Position numbers and translations under genes: made by a program. Below the pieces are notes generated by a model. It saw nothing but the letters and a program-made list of their open reading frames with translations, was not told the origin of the DNA and ran no database searches. From Microcoleus sp. bin48.metabat.b7b8b9.023 (GTDB lineage: Bacteria > Cyanobacteriota > Cyanobacteriia > Cyanobacteriales > Microcoleaceae), in NCBI RefSeq assembly GCF_013299185.1, contig NZ_JAAFKG010000050.1:1-60284 (forward strand): DNA of 60,284 nucleotides. Reading direction: 5' to 3'. Positions 8,808 to 17,465 of the stretch are shown here, piece by piece (the stretch's first letter is position 1; each line of letters opens with the position of its first letter).

Positions 8808-9221
8808 TTATCTCTGTAAATATTTCTCTAATTCGGCTGTACGCTGTTTAGTAGCTCGCTCTAAACACTCATTCAGAAAGCCTTGGAACCCACTACCACC
8901 GCGATTTCTATACACTTCAAATTCGCAGCTATTATCTCGCACTTTGATCCAGCCTAATTGTGCTTCCGCAAGTAGGGCTTTCTCTTCCTTGCTCAACTTA
9001 GCCATCAGTTGTTTATAAACATCATTCAGCCGCTTGTCTGCGAGTTCATACCTCAACCGAATACAGGCTCTGACTTCCACATCTCCTTGGGGCCGATCGC
9101 AATTAATCTGTTGAGCGATCGCAGAGTGCTCAGATTGTGCGAAAACTGATGTTGTAGCTAACATTGTCAAAAGCGCGATTGACCAAAAGAGCGATCGGCT
9201 TTTCCTTAAATTTCTTTTCAT
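8808..9221 (-). CDS. LprI/DUF1311-family secreted protein
   Basis: This 137-residue protein has a signal peptide to about residue 36 and a mature domain typical of DUF1311, the family of the lysozyme inhibitor LprI. Seen are CDRPQGDVEVRACI, the helix LADKRLNDVYKQLMAKLSKEE, LAEAQLGWIKVRDNSCEFE and FLNECLERATKQRTAELE. Four cysteines in the mature part are the usual disulfide set. In the family some members bind lysozyme, others have no known role. First gene of a run of three secreted proteins. Confidence 0.75.
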   Translation of the reverse strand: MKRNLRKSRSLFWSIALLTMLATTSVFAQSEHSAIAQQINCDRPQGDVEVRACIRLRYELADKRLNDVYKQLMAKLSKEEKALLAEAQLGWIKVRDNSCEFEVYRNRGGSGFQGFLNECLERATKQRTAELEKYLQR

Positions 9222-9281
9222 TGCCCTTAAACACCTATTTTACGAATTCTCTTAACACAAGACAGATTTGATATAATAAAT

Positions 9282-9668
9282 TTAAAACTTTTTTTTACAT
9301 TTGGCTGTTCGCCCTGTCGATGGGATTGCCAAAGTATGTTTGATAGCTGCATTTACTGCCGCCATATTTGACCAAGTACCAATTTTGCGATCGATTTCAA
9401 CTTCTAGAAGCGTCACCAGATTGTCTGTCATGATTACGGAATCAGCTAACAATCGTGTTTGCTGGCCTTCCGGTGTTGCTAGCGAAACAAAAACCCGGCT
9501 TGGGTGTCCTGCACGAGCTAAATTGCTAGTAATCATCGCCGTAATAGTTTGTCCTAAACCAGTCCCCAGATTGTCAGCTTGAACTATCAAAACTGGACGG
9601 CGTTTCGCAGTCCGCAAATCAGCATTGGGAAACAGAGCCAGCACTACATCACCTCGCCTATAAAGCAT
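9282..9668 (-). CDS. MazF/PemK-family toxin
   Basis: The 128-residue product has the PemK/MazF fold signature RRGDVVLALFPN near the N-terminus, then KRRPVLIVQADN, a beta segment ITAMITSN and the DSVIMTDNLVTL region that precedes the conserved acidic and Lys residues. Family members cleave mRNA at short sequences. I start it at ATG 9668: this codon overlaps the stop of the upstream antitoxin (ATGCTTTATAG), a coupling typical of these pairs. An in-frame upstream ATG at 9707 lies inside the antitoxin gene. Confidence 0.8.
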   Translation of the reverse strand: MLYRRGDVVLALFPNADLRTAKRRPVLIVQADNLGTGLGQTITAMITSNLARAGHPSRVFVSLATPEGQQTRLLADSVIMTDNLVTLLEVEIDRKIGTWSNMAAVNAAIKHTLAIPSTGRTAKCKKKF

Positions 9669-9888
9669 CGTAAGCATCCATTTCAGGTCGTTCCCAATCC
9701 TCTGCAAACCTGCTCAACCTTACCCGTAAATCTCCTGCTTGTTGCCGATCGATACCGCGAGATTGCAGCTCTACTAATCCTGATTCTGCCAGAAAAGTAA
9801 CGATAACTTTCCCTTCAGTTAAGTCGCCCGGAGTTTCCAATAACACAACTTTGCCGTCTCGATATATACCCTTTACTGATTTTAACAT
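9658..9888 (-). CDS. Antitoxin partner of MazF-like toxin
   Basis: The 76-residue protein begins SVKGIYRDGKVVLLETPGDLTEGKVIVTFL, a short beta-rich start seen in cyanobacterial antitoxins of the DUF2281/AbrB-like type, and ends in an acidic helical tail (RLSRFAEDWERPEMDAYDAL) that probably wraps the toxin. Its last 11 bases overlap the toxin start. Antitoxin-first order and overlap support joint autoregulation. The exact fold family is inferred. Confidence 0.7.
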   Translation of the reverse strand: MLKSVKGIYRDGKVVLLETPGDLTEGKVIVTFLAESGLVELQSRGIDRQQAGDLRVRLSRFAEDWERPEMDAYDAL

Positions 9889-9947
9889 TTTAGTTTTATG
9901 CCTAATGAGTCATTGACATTTTAGCTTCGTTTATCATATCTAGCACT

Positions 9948-10787
9948 TCAGGGAAATATTTTTTGGGATGGGTACTTTTCAAAAGCGGCTCCTACCAAGG
10001 ATAAGGCCACCATTGGTGCTGTTACCGCCCTCAAGATTCTCCTACCCAAAGAAACAGGTTCAAAACCAAACTCGATCGCCCTTTCCACTTCTCCATCAGT
10101 CCAGCCACCTTCCGGGCCAACCGCGATCGCGATCGATAATTCTCCCCGATAATCTTGCTCCCCCCTTATTAAGGGGGGCTGGGGGGGTTCTTCCCCATCT
10201 TGCTCCCCCCTTAGCAAGGGGGGCTGGGGGGGTTCTAAATTACCAATCAAACAATCCCACAAATGGCGATTGTCCCCGCGAGCAACACAAATAAATCGAT
10301 TTTTTTGATAGCAATCTTTGACAGCCAAATCAAAGGGAATAGGTTCTAAAACCGTCGGCACAATTTGACGTTCCGACTGTTCGGCGGCCTCCGCAGCAAT
10401 TCTTCTCCAGCGATCGACTTTTTGAGGACTCGGTTTGAGCAAAGTGCGATCGCTCGTCACGGGTACAATATTTGTCACTCCCAACTCCACCGCTTGTCTC
10501 ACAACCTCGTCAAACCCGTTTCCCTTGGGCAATGCAGCAATCAAAGTTACTGTGGCTGGGAGCTCCCTGTTAACAGCTATTTCCTCTGTTATTGACGCAA
10601 TTAACCCTGTTTCCTGAGCTTCTAGGACTGCTGACCACCAATGTCCTCGGCCGTCCATTGCTATAAATCGATCGCCCTGGTTTAATCGCAACACTCGATG
10701 TAGATAATGCTGTTGTTCGACGGTTAGGTTGATGGTGCGATCGCACATTTGAGCGGGATTTATTGCTAATCTTTGTAATTGAGACAT
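9948..10787 (-). CDS. rsmE: 16S rRNA (uracil1498-N3)-methyltransferase with in-frame repeat insert
   Basis: The 279-residue protein has an N-terminal PUA-like part (HYLHRVLRLNQGDRFIAMDG) and a C-terminal SPOUT knot (GPEGGWTDGEVE, then VSLGRRILRAVTAP). LPKGNGFDEVVRQAVELGVTNIVPV and WRRIAAEAAEQSERQIVP are RsmE hallmarks. It methylates U1498 of 16S rRNA using S-adenosylmethionine. Residues 185-214 are two near-identical 15-residue units (EPPQPPLLRGEQDGE, EPPQPPLIRGEQDYR) that normal RsmE proteins lack. They come from a GC-rich palindromic repeat and sit just before the knot, so the enzyme may still fold. Confidence 0.9.
   Translation of the reverse strand: MSQLQRLAINPAQMCDRTINLTVEQQHYLHRVLRLNQGDRFIAMDGRGHWWSAVLEAQETGLIASITEEIAVNRELPATVTLIAALPKGNGFDEVVRQAVELGVTNIVPVTSDRTLLKPSPQKVDRWRRIAAEAAEQSERQIVPTVLEPIPFDLAVKDCYQKNRFICVARGDNRHLWDCLIGNLEPPQPPLLRGEQDGEEPPQPPLIRGEQDYRGELSIAIAVGPEGGWTDGEVERAIEFGFEPVSLGRRILRAVTAPMVALSLVGAAFEKYPSQKIFP
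10146..10238. repeat. Two tandem 45-base palindromic repeat units inside rsmE
   Basis: Each unit has CCCCCCTTA followed by AAGGGGGGCTGGGGGGGTTC, a hairpin-forming repeat. Related CCCCCCTTAAGAAGGGGGGG copies lie between genes at 23560-23780. Unit length is 45 bases (15 codons), so the frame of rsmE is kept. Confidence 0.8.
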
Positions 10788-10876
10788 TGAATTTTAGATT
10801 GCTCGTTTTCTATTAGATTTATTTTTTTTAACCGCAGAGAACGCAGAGAACGCAGAGGAAGAAACGAGACTTTAGG

Positions 10877-11044
10877 TTTGTAGTGAGGACTTCAGTCCTT
10901 TCTCTTGCGTTTGTAGTGAGGACTTCAGTCCTTTCTCTTGCGTTTGTAGTGAGGACTTCAGTCCTTTCTCTTGCGTTTGTAGTGAGGACTTCAACCCTGG
11001 GTGTGACTTTTAGTCAATTAGGACTAAAGTCCTTACTACGAACC
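10877..11044. repeat. Tandem 33-base repeats with GGACTTCAGTCC core
   Basis: Three full units (10877-10909, 10910-10942, 10943-10975) and a partial fourth each carry GTAGTGAGGACTTCAGTCC. An inverted copy, GGACTAAAGTCCTTACTAC, closes the block at about 11021-11039. The family recurs at 22183, 27263-27407, 48862-49345 and 51251-51311. It lies between rsmE and the sulfite reductase gene. Confidence 0.8.
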
Positions 11045-11194
11045 AAGAAAGCTGTTCAGAAATCATAAAGGCAAAGCATTTACAACCGGAATTATTTGAC
11101 AAATCCAAGCTTTTGTCTGCAAATGCTTTGCCCTTATATTAATTTTGTGTGAGGTTTATCTGATGCGATCGAAAATTGACAATCGAAAATCCGC

Positions 11195-13186
11195 TTATCC
11201 TTCCTCCTTAATCTTCTTCAAATAAGTGGAAATTGCCTCTGTAGCTAGCTGGGTGATTGGCTTGCCCTGACGGGCTGCTTCTTCCTTTAGCTGGTTGTAG
11301 ATTTCATCGCGGACACTGATTCGACGGCGGACTTTACCACCGCCAGCAGTGGCAGTCTCGTTTTCATCGCCGTTACTAGACGTAACTTCTAATTCATTAA
11401 TCTCAGTTGTCATCGAGTCAGCAGATTGGTGATTGGTTACAAATTGACGGATAGATTCTAACCCAACGCGATCGCAAAAATCGCCAAAACTCTCGCTTTG
11501 TTGCCGTTTTTGCTTGAAATAAACAAAAATTGGCTCCAGAAAAGCTTCAAAATCATTGACGTGCAGCTTTTCCTCAATTGGTTTTGCCAGCCGCGTCTGT
11601 GAGGGAGAACCGCCCAGCCAAATCTGGTAGGATTCTGGGGAACTCCCGACAAAACCCAATTCTGCCATATAAGGACGAGCGCATCCATTGGGGCAGCCAG
11701 TCATCCGCACTACAAAATGCTCGTCTGGTAAGCCAACTTTGGTCAAGCTCGCCCGAATCCGCTCTAAAATGCTGGGAATCACGCGCTCGGATTCGGTAAT
11801 TGCCAGCCCGCACGTCGGCATGGCCGGACACGCCATCGCATAGCGTACCAAAGGATCGATCGCAGTTTCTGCTTTAATGCCGCTGCGATCGAGTATTCCC
11901 TGAATTTCTGATTTGATATCTGGGGAAATATCGTAAATCGTGACGTTTTGGTGCGGTGTCACCAGCAGGGGCACATTGTACTTCTGCACGATTTCCCGCA
12001 AAGCCGTTTTTAGCTGAAACGAGCCTTCATCCTTAATCCGGCCGTTTTCTACGGAAATGCCGACAAACAGCTTGCCGTCGCCTTGTTCGTGCCAGCCCAA
12101 GAAATCAAAATACTTCCACTCAGGCAGCGGTTTAAACGCTTCTAGCGGTTTGCCAAAATATTCGGCTACTTTTTCTTGGAACCACTTGACGCCTTTGTCG
12201 TTAATTAGGTACTTGAGTCGGGCGTGTCGTCTGTCTGTGCGATCGCCAAAATCTCTTTGCGTTGCTACAATTGCCTTGACCAAATTGTAAACATCATCCT
12301 TGGCAACATAGCAAATCTCGTCCGCAACGCGAGCAAAAGTTTCTTCTTTATTGTGAGTGCGGCCCAAACCGCCGCCGGCAAACACGTCAAAACCTTGCAA
12401 CTCGCCAGCTTCATTGGTAATTACCACCAAGCTCAAATCCTGAGAGTACAAGTCAATTGAGTTGTCTCCCGGTACAGTAACGGAACACTTGAACTTGCGC
12501 GGCATATAATGCTCGCCGTAAATCGGCTCTTCCTTATCCTCGCTAAAGATTGTGCCGTTGCCGTTTTGCTGTCTGGCGGCCTTAACTGCGGGGTCTTCCT
12601 CAGCGGAAATAGCCTTTTCGCCATCAAGCCAAATTTCGTAATAAGCACCGGTTTGCGGTGTCAGCAAATCGGCGACATTGTTGGCGTATTGCAAAGCATA
12701 CTGGTATTCTGGGCGATTTTTGTAAGGTGCTGGCGGTGCCATGACGTTGCGGTTCAAGTCGCCGCAAGCTCCCAAGGTTGACCCCATATTTTTAATAATT
12801 GAGGAAAACACTGCTTTAAGATTTTTTTTCAGCACGCCGTGAATTTGGAAACCTTGGCGGGTTGTGACGCGCAGCGTGTGGTTGCCGTATTCTTCTGATA
12901 GCTTGTCTAACGCCAAGAATAGCTGGGGTGGAACTAACCCGCCGGGATTGCGGGTGCGGAGCATGAACTGATAGTCTTTTTCTTGTCCTTTAACTCGATT
13001 GTCGCGGTTGTCTTGCTGGTACGAGCCGTGAAATTTGAGAATCTGAATCCCGTCTTCGGTGAAGTGGGTTGTTTCTTGTAACAGTTCAGTCGCAACGGGT
13101 TCTCGTAAATAGTTGCTGCGTTCTTTGAGACCTTCTGATTTCGAGGGCTTGCGCGCCGCAGGGGTTGAAGTGGTAGATGTGATCAT
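11195..13186 (-). CDS. sir: Ferredoxin-sulfite reductase with C-terminal RHH extension
   Basis: The 663-residue enzyme reduces sulfite to sulfide with six electrons from ferredoxin. Siroheme/4Fe-4S ligands are visible as C453-x5-C459 (ACPAMPTCG) and C498-x3-C502 ([10 protein letters not shown]). [13 protein letters not shown] (105-117) and the repeated half-domain [13 protein letters not shown] are typical. After residue about 595 an acidic linker leads to a basic segment, 618-660 ([20 protein letters not shown] then [15 protein letters not shown]), which looks like a ribbon-helix-helix or related helical DNA-binding module and is not part of the catalytic core. Plant plastid SiR also binds DNA. 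The gene stands alone and is not in a cys operon here. Confidence 0.92.
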   Translation of the reverse strand: MITSTTSTPAARKPSKSEGLKERSNYLREPVATELLQETTHFTEDGIQILKFHGSYQQDNRDNRVKGQEKDYQFMLRTRNPGGLVPPQLFLALDKLSEEYGNHTLRVTTRQGFQIHGVLKKNLKAVFSSIIKNMGSTLGACGDLNRNVMAPPAPYKNRPEYQYALQYANNVADLLTPQTGAYYEIWLDGEKAISAEEDPAVKAARQQNGNGTIFSEDKEEPIYGEHYMPRKFKCSVTVPGDNSIDLYSQDLSLVVITNEAGELQGFDVFAGGGLGRTHNKEETFARVADEICYVAKDDVYNLVKAIVATQRDFGDRTDRRHARLKYLINDKGVKWFQEKVAEYFGKPLEAFKPLPEWKYFDFLGWHEQGDGKLFVGISVENGRIKDEGSFQLKTALREIVQKYNVPLLVTPHQNVTIYDISPDIKSEIQGILDRSGIKAETAIDPLVRYAMACPAMPTCGLAITESERVIPSILERIRASLTKVGLPDEHFVVRMTGCPNGCARPYMAELGFVGSSPESYQIWLGGSPSQTRLAKPIEEKLHVNDFEAFLEPIFVYFKQKRQQSESFGDFCDRVGLESIRQFVTNHQSADSMTTEINELEVTSSNGDENETATAGGGKVRRRISVRDEIYNQLKEEAARQGKPITQLATEAISTYLKKIKEEG

Positions 13187-13462
13187 GGGAATGTATAGTG
13201 CCAGTTATAATTAGATAAAGGTCGATCGAATATTTCTTGACAATTGGACAGTTGACAAATTTGCACTTGACAAATTTCCTCAGAAATGCTGTGGCGGATT
13301 TGTTGAGAACTAAGTTAATAACGGTAATCCGGTAGGAATTCTGATGTTGTTCTATCTTAACACGTTCGAGCCGGGGCCCCAAAAATTGTAATTAAGAGTT
13401 TATACTTTGGCTAGCTTAACTGCCGGAAACTTTAGAAATAATTAACCTCAACCTTTAAAACT

Positions 13463-13711
13463 ATGTCACTGTATGACGAAGACACCTTTGTGGTATTAGA
13501 AACAAACCAGCCGGAGCAGTTTTTGACGGCGGTGGAACTATTAGAAAAGCTGAAAGCGGTCTTATCCCGAGAACACGAAGATTTGCCGCAGGATGTACTC
13601 AAATTCTCTTCGGTGGAAGAACAAGCTAAGTATTTAATTGATACCTATTGTGAATTAGATGTCGGGCCGGGCAAATTTTTGCAGTGGTACGCAGTGCGTT
13701 TAGAAAAATAA
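13463..13711 (+). CDS. CRR7-like protein (NDH-1 assembly factor family)
   Basis: This 82-residue soluble protein has a strongly conserved start (SLYDEDTFVVLETNQPEQFL) and ends in PGKFLQWYAVRLEK. I recognise it as the chlororespiratory reduction 7 family, which in plants is needed to build the NAD(P)H dehydrogenase-like complex of thylakoids. Its role in cyanobacteria is less certain. It has a whole gene to itself, divergent from sir, with a palindromic element downstream that may stop transcription. Confidence 0.7.
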   Translation: MSLYDEDTFVVLETNQPEQFLTAVELLEKLKAVLSREHEDLPQDVLKFSSVEEQAKYLIDTYCELDVGPGKFLQWYAVRLEK

Positions 13712-13815
13712 TATTATTCCAGCAATTTTCACAGGCAAATATTTAACTTCTCGGACGCAGTGCGACTCAGAGAAACCGGGTTTTTTCGTTTTTTGCGTGC
13801 TAAAAAGATTTCTTA

Positions 13816-13883
13816 GGTACGTAGTTGCGCTTCAGCGATCTTTCTTATATATATGCAAGAGCGCTAAAGCGCAACTACGTACC
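13816..13883. repeat. GGTACGTAGTTGCGC palindromic element
   Basis: The arms GGTACGTAGTTGCGCTT and GCGCAACTACGTACC form one long hairpin, followed on the + strand by TTTTTCTGG. It lies between convergent genes (crr7-like and the zinc-ribbon protein) and could serve as a terminator. Same family as 15667-15793 and 17466-18060. Confidence 0.75.
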
Positions 13884-13921
13884 TTTTTCTGGCAACCCGT
13901 GGGTAAATCCCAGACAAATAA

Positions 13922-14302
13922 CTAATCTTCCAACTGTTGAACAGATGATACTTCAACTGCGGTAACATCGATCGTACCGGGCGGAGTCAAACGGCTAAAA
14001 TGACCTTCCTCTATTTTCAGAGGTTCACCGCAGTTGGCACACTGAAACTGAGTTTGATTTAAAGCTGTGAATTCGTACTGACAAACAGGACACTTGTCCT
14101 CAATTAAATTGCGTTTCAGCCACCACTGAAGCGCGAAAAATCCTACCACAGGAGTCAGCAGCAACAAACCTACTACAATCAAAAATGATTTAACTACCCA
14201 ACCCAAACCAATTGACACCAACACGCAGGCGATGCCCAGCAATATCAGCCAATTGCTAATACGGGGTAGGTTTAAAGAGATTTTGGGGGTGCCTTGGTTC
14301 AC
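13922..14302 (-). CDS. Two-helix membrane protein with zinc ribbon
   Basis: The 126-residue protein has two adjacent hydrophobic segments (about 17-35 and 38-60). A four-cysteine zinc ribbon, CPVCQYEF ... CANCGEPL (71-94), follows, then an acidic C-terminal tail. The ribbon should face the cytoplasm if both helices span. It resembles a conserved cyanobacterial hypothetical. No enzymatic motif is seen. Alone between repeat-rich spacers. Confidence 0.65.
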   Translation of the reverse strand: MNQGTPKISLNLPRISNWLILLGIACVLVSIGLGWVVKSFLIVVGLLLLTPVVGFFALQWWLKRNLIEDKCPVCQYEFTALNQTQFQCANCGEPLKIEEGHFSRLTPPGTIDVTAVEVSSVQQLED

Positions 14303-14471
14303 GGTGGTCTCCTTTGATGTCTTTTCAGGTAGGCGTAACTACATCCTACTCAGAAATTCAGGCGGTCGATCGAGTTAATATTTCTATTGTACACGCAGAA
14401 ACCGCTCTCTACGTTACAAGTTCATCTGAGTCAGAAGCTTGAAAAATCCCTTGCAAGGATTCACACAGCGA

Positions 14472-15632
14472 TTAAGAGCTAAATCTTGCTAGGGTTTGTT
14501 CCCTCAACCAATGCCGATCGCACCTTCGATCCTTTCCTTGAAGCATTTCCACACAAGCAACCGCTACTGCTGCCGGATCTCGGTGAGGAACTCGCCATCC
14601 CAGTTTACCATCTTGCAGCGGATCTGCCGAACCGTCCGCGTCCCCGGCGAGCACTGGTATTCCGCAAGCTAGAGCTTCTAAATACACTATACCGAAGCCT
14701 TCCTGGGAGGGCATTACATAAGCATCCGCAAGTTGGTAATGTGCTGCTAAATCTGCTGTCGGTACAAAACCCGCAAATATAACTCTTTCGGAAACTCCCA
14801 AATCGGTGGCGAGTTTTGCTAATCTAGGGCGATCGTCCCCGCGTCCAATTACTAAGTATTTCACATTGGGAAAACTTTTGGCAATTTCCGGCAAAGCTTG
14901 AATTGTGACATCGACGCCTTTGTAACTATCAGTCGATCGCAATCTGGCGACAGTCATCAATATCTTAGCACCAGTCAGCTCGTATTTTTCTAATAAATGC
15001 AGCGGTTTGGGGCCGATAGTAAATATTTTTTCATTGACAGTACAAGGTACTATTTGGAATTTGTCGGGATTTAAGTTGTTGAGTTCGCAAGTGCGATCGC
15101 GCGTGTACCGGCTAATCGTCCAAATGCTATCAGATTTACTCATCGCTATTTGATATTTAGGCGGAAGCGTTTCCCAAACTTCCTTGCCGTAAGTTAAAAT
15201 CGTGTAGGGAATTCCTAAAGGTTCGCACAAAGTTTGAATCAGCGGTGCGAGGTTAATGTGACCGCAGAAAACCCGTTGAGGTCGTTTTTGCACCAAGCAA
15301 GTTAGCAATTTGGCGGCAAACTTAAAACGGCCAAGCCAAGCAGGATGAGTTTTTAGGTAAGAGAATTTGAGATTTTTGGACTCGAAGGGATTGTGACAAT
15401 CTGGTGCATCTCGCAACAACAAAATTTCTGCTTGTGGCGGAAAGTTTTTGGCTGCGCTTAGTGACAGGTAAGCTTTCAGGATGTCTTGAATGTAGGATTG
15501 AATCCCGCCTTCGCTGGAAAATATTTCTAGGAAACACCACAAGTAAGAAGACTCGGCAGTTGAAACCGCGTCTGTACAAATAAAACCCGCATCGGCTGGT
15601 TGAATGCCAGAAGTCGTAGGGTGTGGATCCAT
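14472..15632 (-). CDS. GT4-family glycosyltransferase
   Basis: The 386-residue enzyme has the C-terminal GT-B donor domain: ILMTVARLRSTDSYKGVDVTI, VKYLVIGRGDDRPRLAKLA, VIFAGFVPTADLAAHYQLAD and the sugar-nucleotide signature MPSQEGFGIVYLEALACGIPV. The N-terminal acceptor domain (30-200) has FCGHINLAPLIQTL and ILTYGKEVWE. It probably transfers a sugar from an NDP- or GDP-sugar to a lipid or polysaccharide. The protein ends soon after the donor domain (ARFSS), slightly short of many relatives, so the tail may be trimmed. No polysaccharide cluster surrounds it. Confidence 0.8.
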   Translation of the reverse strand: MDPHPTTSGIQPADAGFICTDAVSTAESSYLWCFLEIFSSEGGIQSYIQDILKAYLSLSAAKNFPPQAEILLLRDAPDCHNPFESKNLKFSYLKTHPAWLGRFKFAAKLLTCLVQKRPQRVFCGHINLAPLIQTLCEPLGIPYTILTYGKEVWETLPPKYQIAMSKSDSIWTISRYTRDRTCELNNLNPDKFQIVPCTVNEKIFTIGPKPLHLLEKYELTGAKILMTVARLRSTDSYKGVDVTIQALPEIAKSFPNVKYLVIGRGDDRPRLAKLATDLGVSERVIFAGFVPTADLAAHYQLADAYVMPSQEGFGIVYLEALACGIPVLAGDADGSADPLQDGKLGWRVPHRDPAAVAVACVEMLQGKDRRCDRHWLREQTLARFSS

Positions 15633-15666
15633 GAAAAATCGCTAATTAAATACCGACAATCTTACT

Positions 15667-15793
15667 GGTACGTTGTTGCGCTTCAGCGCTCTTTAAATAT
15701 ATAAGAAAGCGGGCTTTGCTCGATCGGGGTATAAAGTTGTTGCGCTTGGGCGCTCTTTATATATGACGAAGCGCTTAAGCGCAACAACGTACC
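15667..15793. repeat. Double GGTACGTTGTTGCGC palindromic element
   Basis: The outer arms GGTACGTTGTTGCGC and GCGCAACAACGTACC enclose a second left-arm-like segment, GTTGTTGCGCTTGGGCGCTC (about 15734). The arrangement suggests one copy built into or partly duplicated inside another. It is the third locus of this family in the window. Confidence 0.7.
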
Positions 15794-15849
15794 TTTGACG
15801 GGTGCCACCTCCGCGCAGCAAACCCCCGTCTCGGCTTTCAAGTCGCCCA

Positions 15850-15913
15850 AAAAACAAAAAGCCCCTAAACATCGCTGGTTAGGGGAGAAAATTATCAGGG
15901 TGCATCTACTAAT
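15850..15913 (-). ncRNA. Predicted small RNA with own promoter and terminator
   Basis: On the minus strand a -35 like GTGACA (15947-15942) and a perfect -10 TATACT (15925-15920) are 16 bases apart. They are followed after about 50 bases by a stem CCCCTAA/TTAGGGG (15885-15879 with 15868-15862) and the T-rich tract CTTTTTGTTTTTT. There is no open reading frame between them. The predicted transcript is about 64 nt. It does not carry the Yfr1 motif (ACTCCTCAC). The call rests only on signal layout. Confidence 0.5.
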
Positions 15914-15939
15914 GTGCTTAGTATAGCATCCTTTTGTGG

Positions 15940-15964
15940 GGTGTCACCCATCATGGGTGACACC
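15940..15964. repeat. Perfect 25-base palindrome GGTGTCACCCAT
   Basis: GGTGTCACCCAT and ATGGGTGACACC flank one base. It overlaps the -35 of the predicted small RNA, so it could be a binding site, or simply a copy of a dispersed repeat (a related TGTCACCCGCAAGGGTG lies near 59108). Confidence 0.6.
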
Positions 15965-16181
15965 AACCCAGTTTTTTCGATGAGAATAAATTATATTTGA
16001 GGTGCTAAATGATTGCCAAAGCTTGTATGTCCGATCGCATTGTCGCTGTTAACCTAAGATAGGACTGACGCAAAAATCCTCAGAAAGCCTGTAGATTGGT
16101 AGATTTATGCTCGCGAAAGCCGATATTTTTCCAGAAATCGGGTTGGCGATCGGCAAGTCCTATATTATTTAAAATAAATCT

Positions 16182-17462
16182 GTGCTAGACCTCAAATTAA
16201 TCCGAGAAAACCCGCAAGCCGTACAAGAGTGCCTCAACACTCGCGGAGGCAACTACGAAATCGAGCCAATTCTGCAACTAGACAAACAGCAGCGGGAGCT
16301 CGAAGGGAAGCGATCGCAACTGCAAGCCCGCAGCAACGAAATAGCCAAACTCATCGGGCAAAAAAGAAAATCGGGTTTACCCCTCGAATCTCCCGAAATT
16401 CAAGAATTGCAAGCAGAAGGCAACGCAGTCGGCACGCAGTCGAACGAATTGCAAGCACAGGAAAAAGACCTAAAAGCTCAAATAGAAGCTCTATTGTTGC
16501 CGCTGCCGAACTTACCAGACAAGTCAACGCCGATCGGCAAAAATGAAGATGAAAACGTCGAAATCCGGCGCTGGGGAGACGAATACATTCCCCAAAATCC
16601 CGATATTTTGCCCCACTGGGAAATCGGCGAAAAATTAGGAATTCTCAACTTTGAACGGGCAGTAAAAATCGCGAGTCCCCGCTTTGTAACCTTAGTTGGA
16701 GCCGGTGCAGCCCTGGAAAGAGCGATTATTCAATTCATGCTAGATAGGCATACAAAAGCTGGTTATGTAGAAGTAATTCCCCCACTTTTAGTTAACACCG
16801 AATCTCTGACAGCATCTGGTCAATTACCTAAATTTGCCGAGGAAAGTTTTAAATGTGGCCAGGATGATTTGTGGCTAATTCCTACTTCCGAAGTTCCGGT
16901 TGTCAATCTTTATCGAGATGAAATCTTGACAGCAGAACAGTTGCCAGTTTATCACTGTTCTTTCACTCCTTGTTTTCGCCGGGAAGCCGGAAGTTACGGC
17001 AAAGATACGCGAGGATTGATTCGGTTGCACCAATTTAATAAGGTGGAATTGGTGAAACTGGTGCATCCGAGTACCTCTGAGGCTGAGCACGAAAAGCTCG
17101 TGCAGGATGCTGAGGGAGTTTTGCAGGCGCTGAAATTGCCTTATCGGGCGATCGAGCTTTGTACCGGTGACTTAGGTTTCGCGGCGGCAAAAACCTACGA
17201 TTTAGAGGTGTGGCTGCCTTCTGCGGGCAAATACCGCGAGATTTCGAGTTGCTCCAATGTGGCAGATTTCCAAGCGCGGCGGGCTAATATTCGCTTTAAA
17301 GAAGCGGGGAAAAAAGGTACTCAATTCGTACACGCGCTCAACGGTTCCGGTTTGGCTGTGGGGCGGACAATGGCCGCAATTTTGGAGAATTACCAGCAGC
17401 CGGATGGGACGGTAAAAGTGCCGGAAGTTCTTCAATCTTATCTCGGTCGCGAGATTTTGTAA
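16182..17462 (+). CDS. serS: Seryl-tRNA synthetase
   Basis: The 426-residue class II enzyme has the N-terminal antiparallel coiled-coil arm (about 28-105, [20 protein letters not shown]) that binds tRNA-Ser. It also has motif 2 ([20 protein letters not shown]) and motif 3 ([18 protein letters not shown]). It charges tRNA-Ser and tRNA-Sec-type tRNAs with serine. Start is GTG at 16182 ([15 protein letters not shown] is the canonical N-terminus). The long palindromic array begins only 3 bases after its stop, so transcript 3' ends probably lie in it. Confidence 0.97.
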   Translation: MLDLKLIRENPQAVQECLNTRGGNYEIEPILQLDKQQRELEGKRSQLQARSNEIAKLIGQKRKSGLPLESPEIQELQAEGNAVGTQSNELQAQEKDLKAQIEALLLPLPNLPDKSTPIGKNEDENVEIRRWGDEYIPQNPDILPHWEIGEKLGILNFERAVKIASPRFVTLVGAGAALERAIIQFMLDRHTKAGYVEVIPPLLVNTESLTASGQLPKFAEESFKCGQDDLWLIPTSEVPVVNLYRDEILTAEQLPVYHCSFTPCFRREAGSYGKDTRGLIRLHQFNKVELVKLVHPSTSEAEHEKLVQDAEGVLQALKLPYRAIELCTGDLGFAAAKTYDLEVWLPSAGKYREISSCSNVADFQARRANIRFKEAGKKGTQFVHALNGSGLAVGRTMAAILENYQQPDGTVKVPEVLQSYLGREIL

Positions 17463-17465
17463 ATC

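Noticed and set aside
15840..16181. tRNA or Yfr1-type RNA near serS
   Set aside because: No cloverleaf or TTCGA arm, and no ACTCCTCAC motif; only the promoter-hairpin layout supports an RNA of unknown type.
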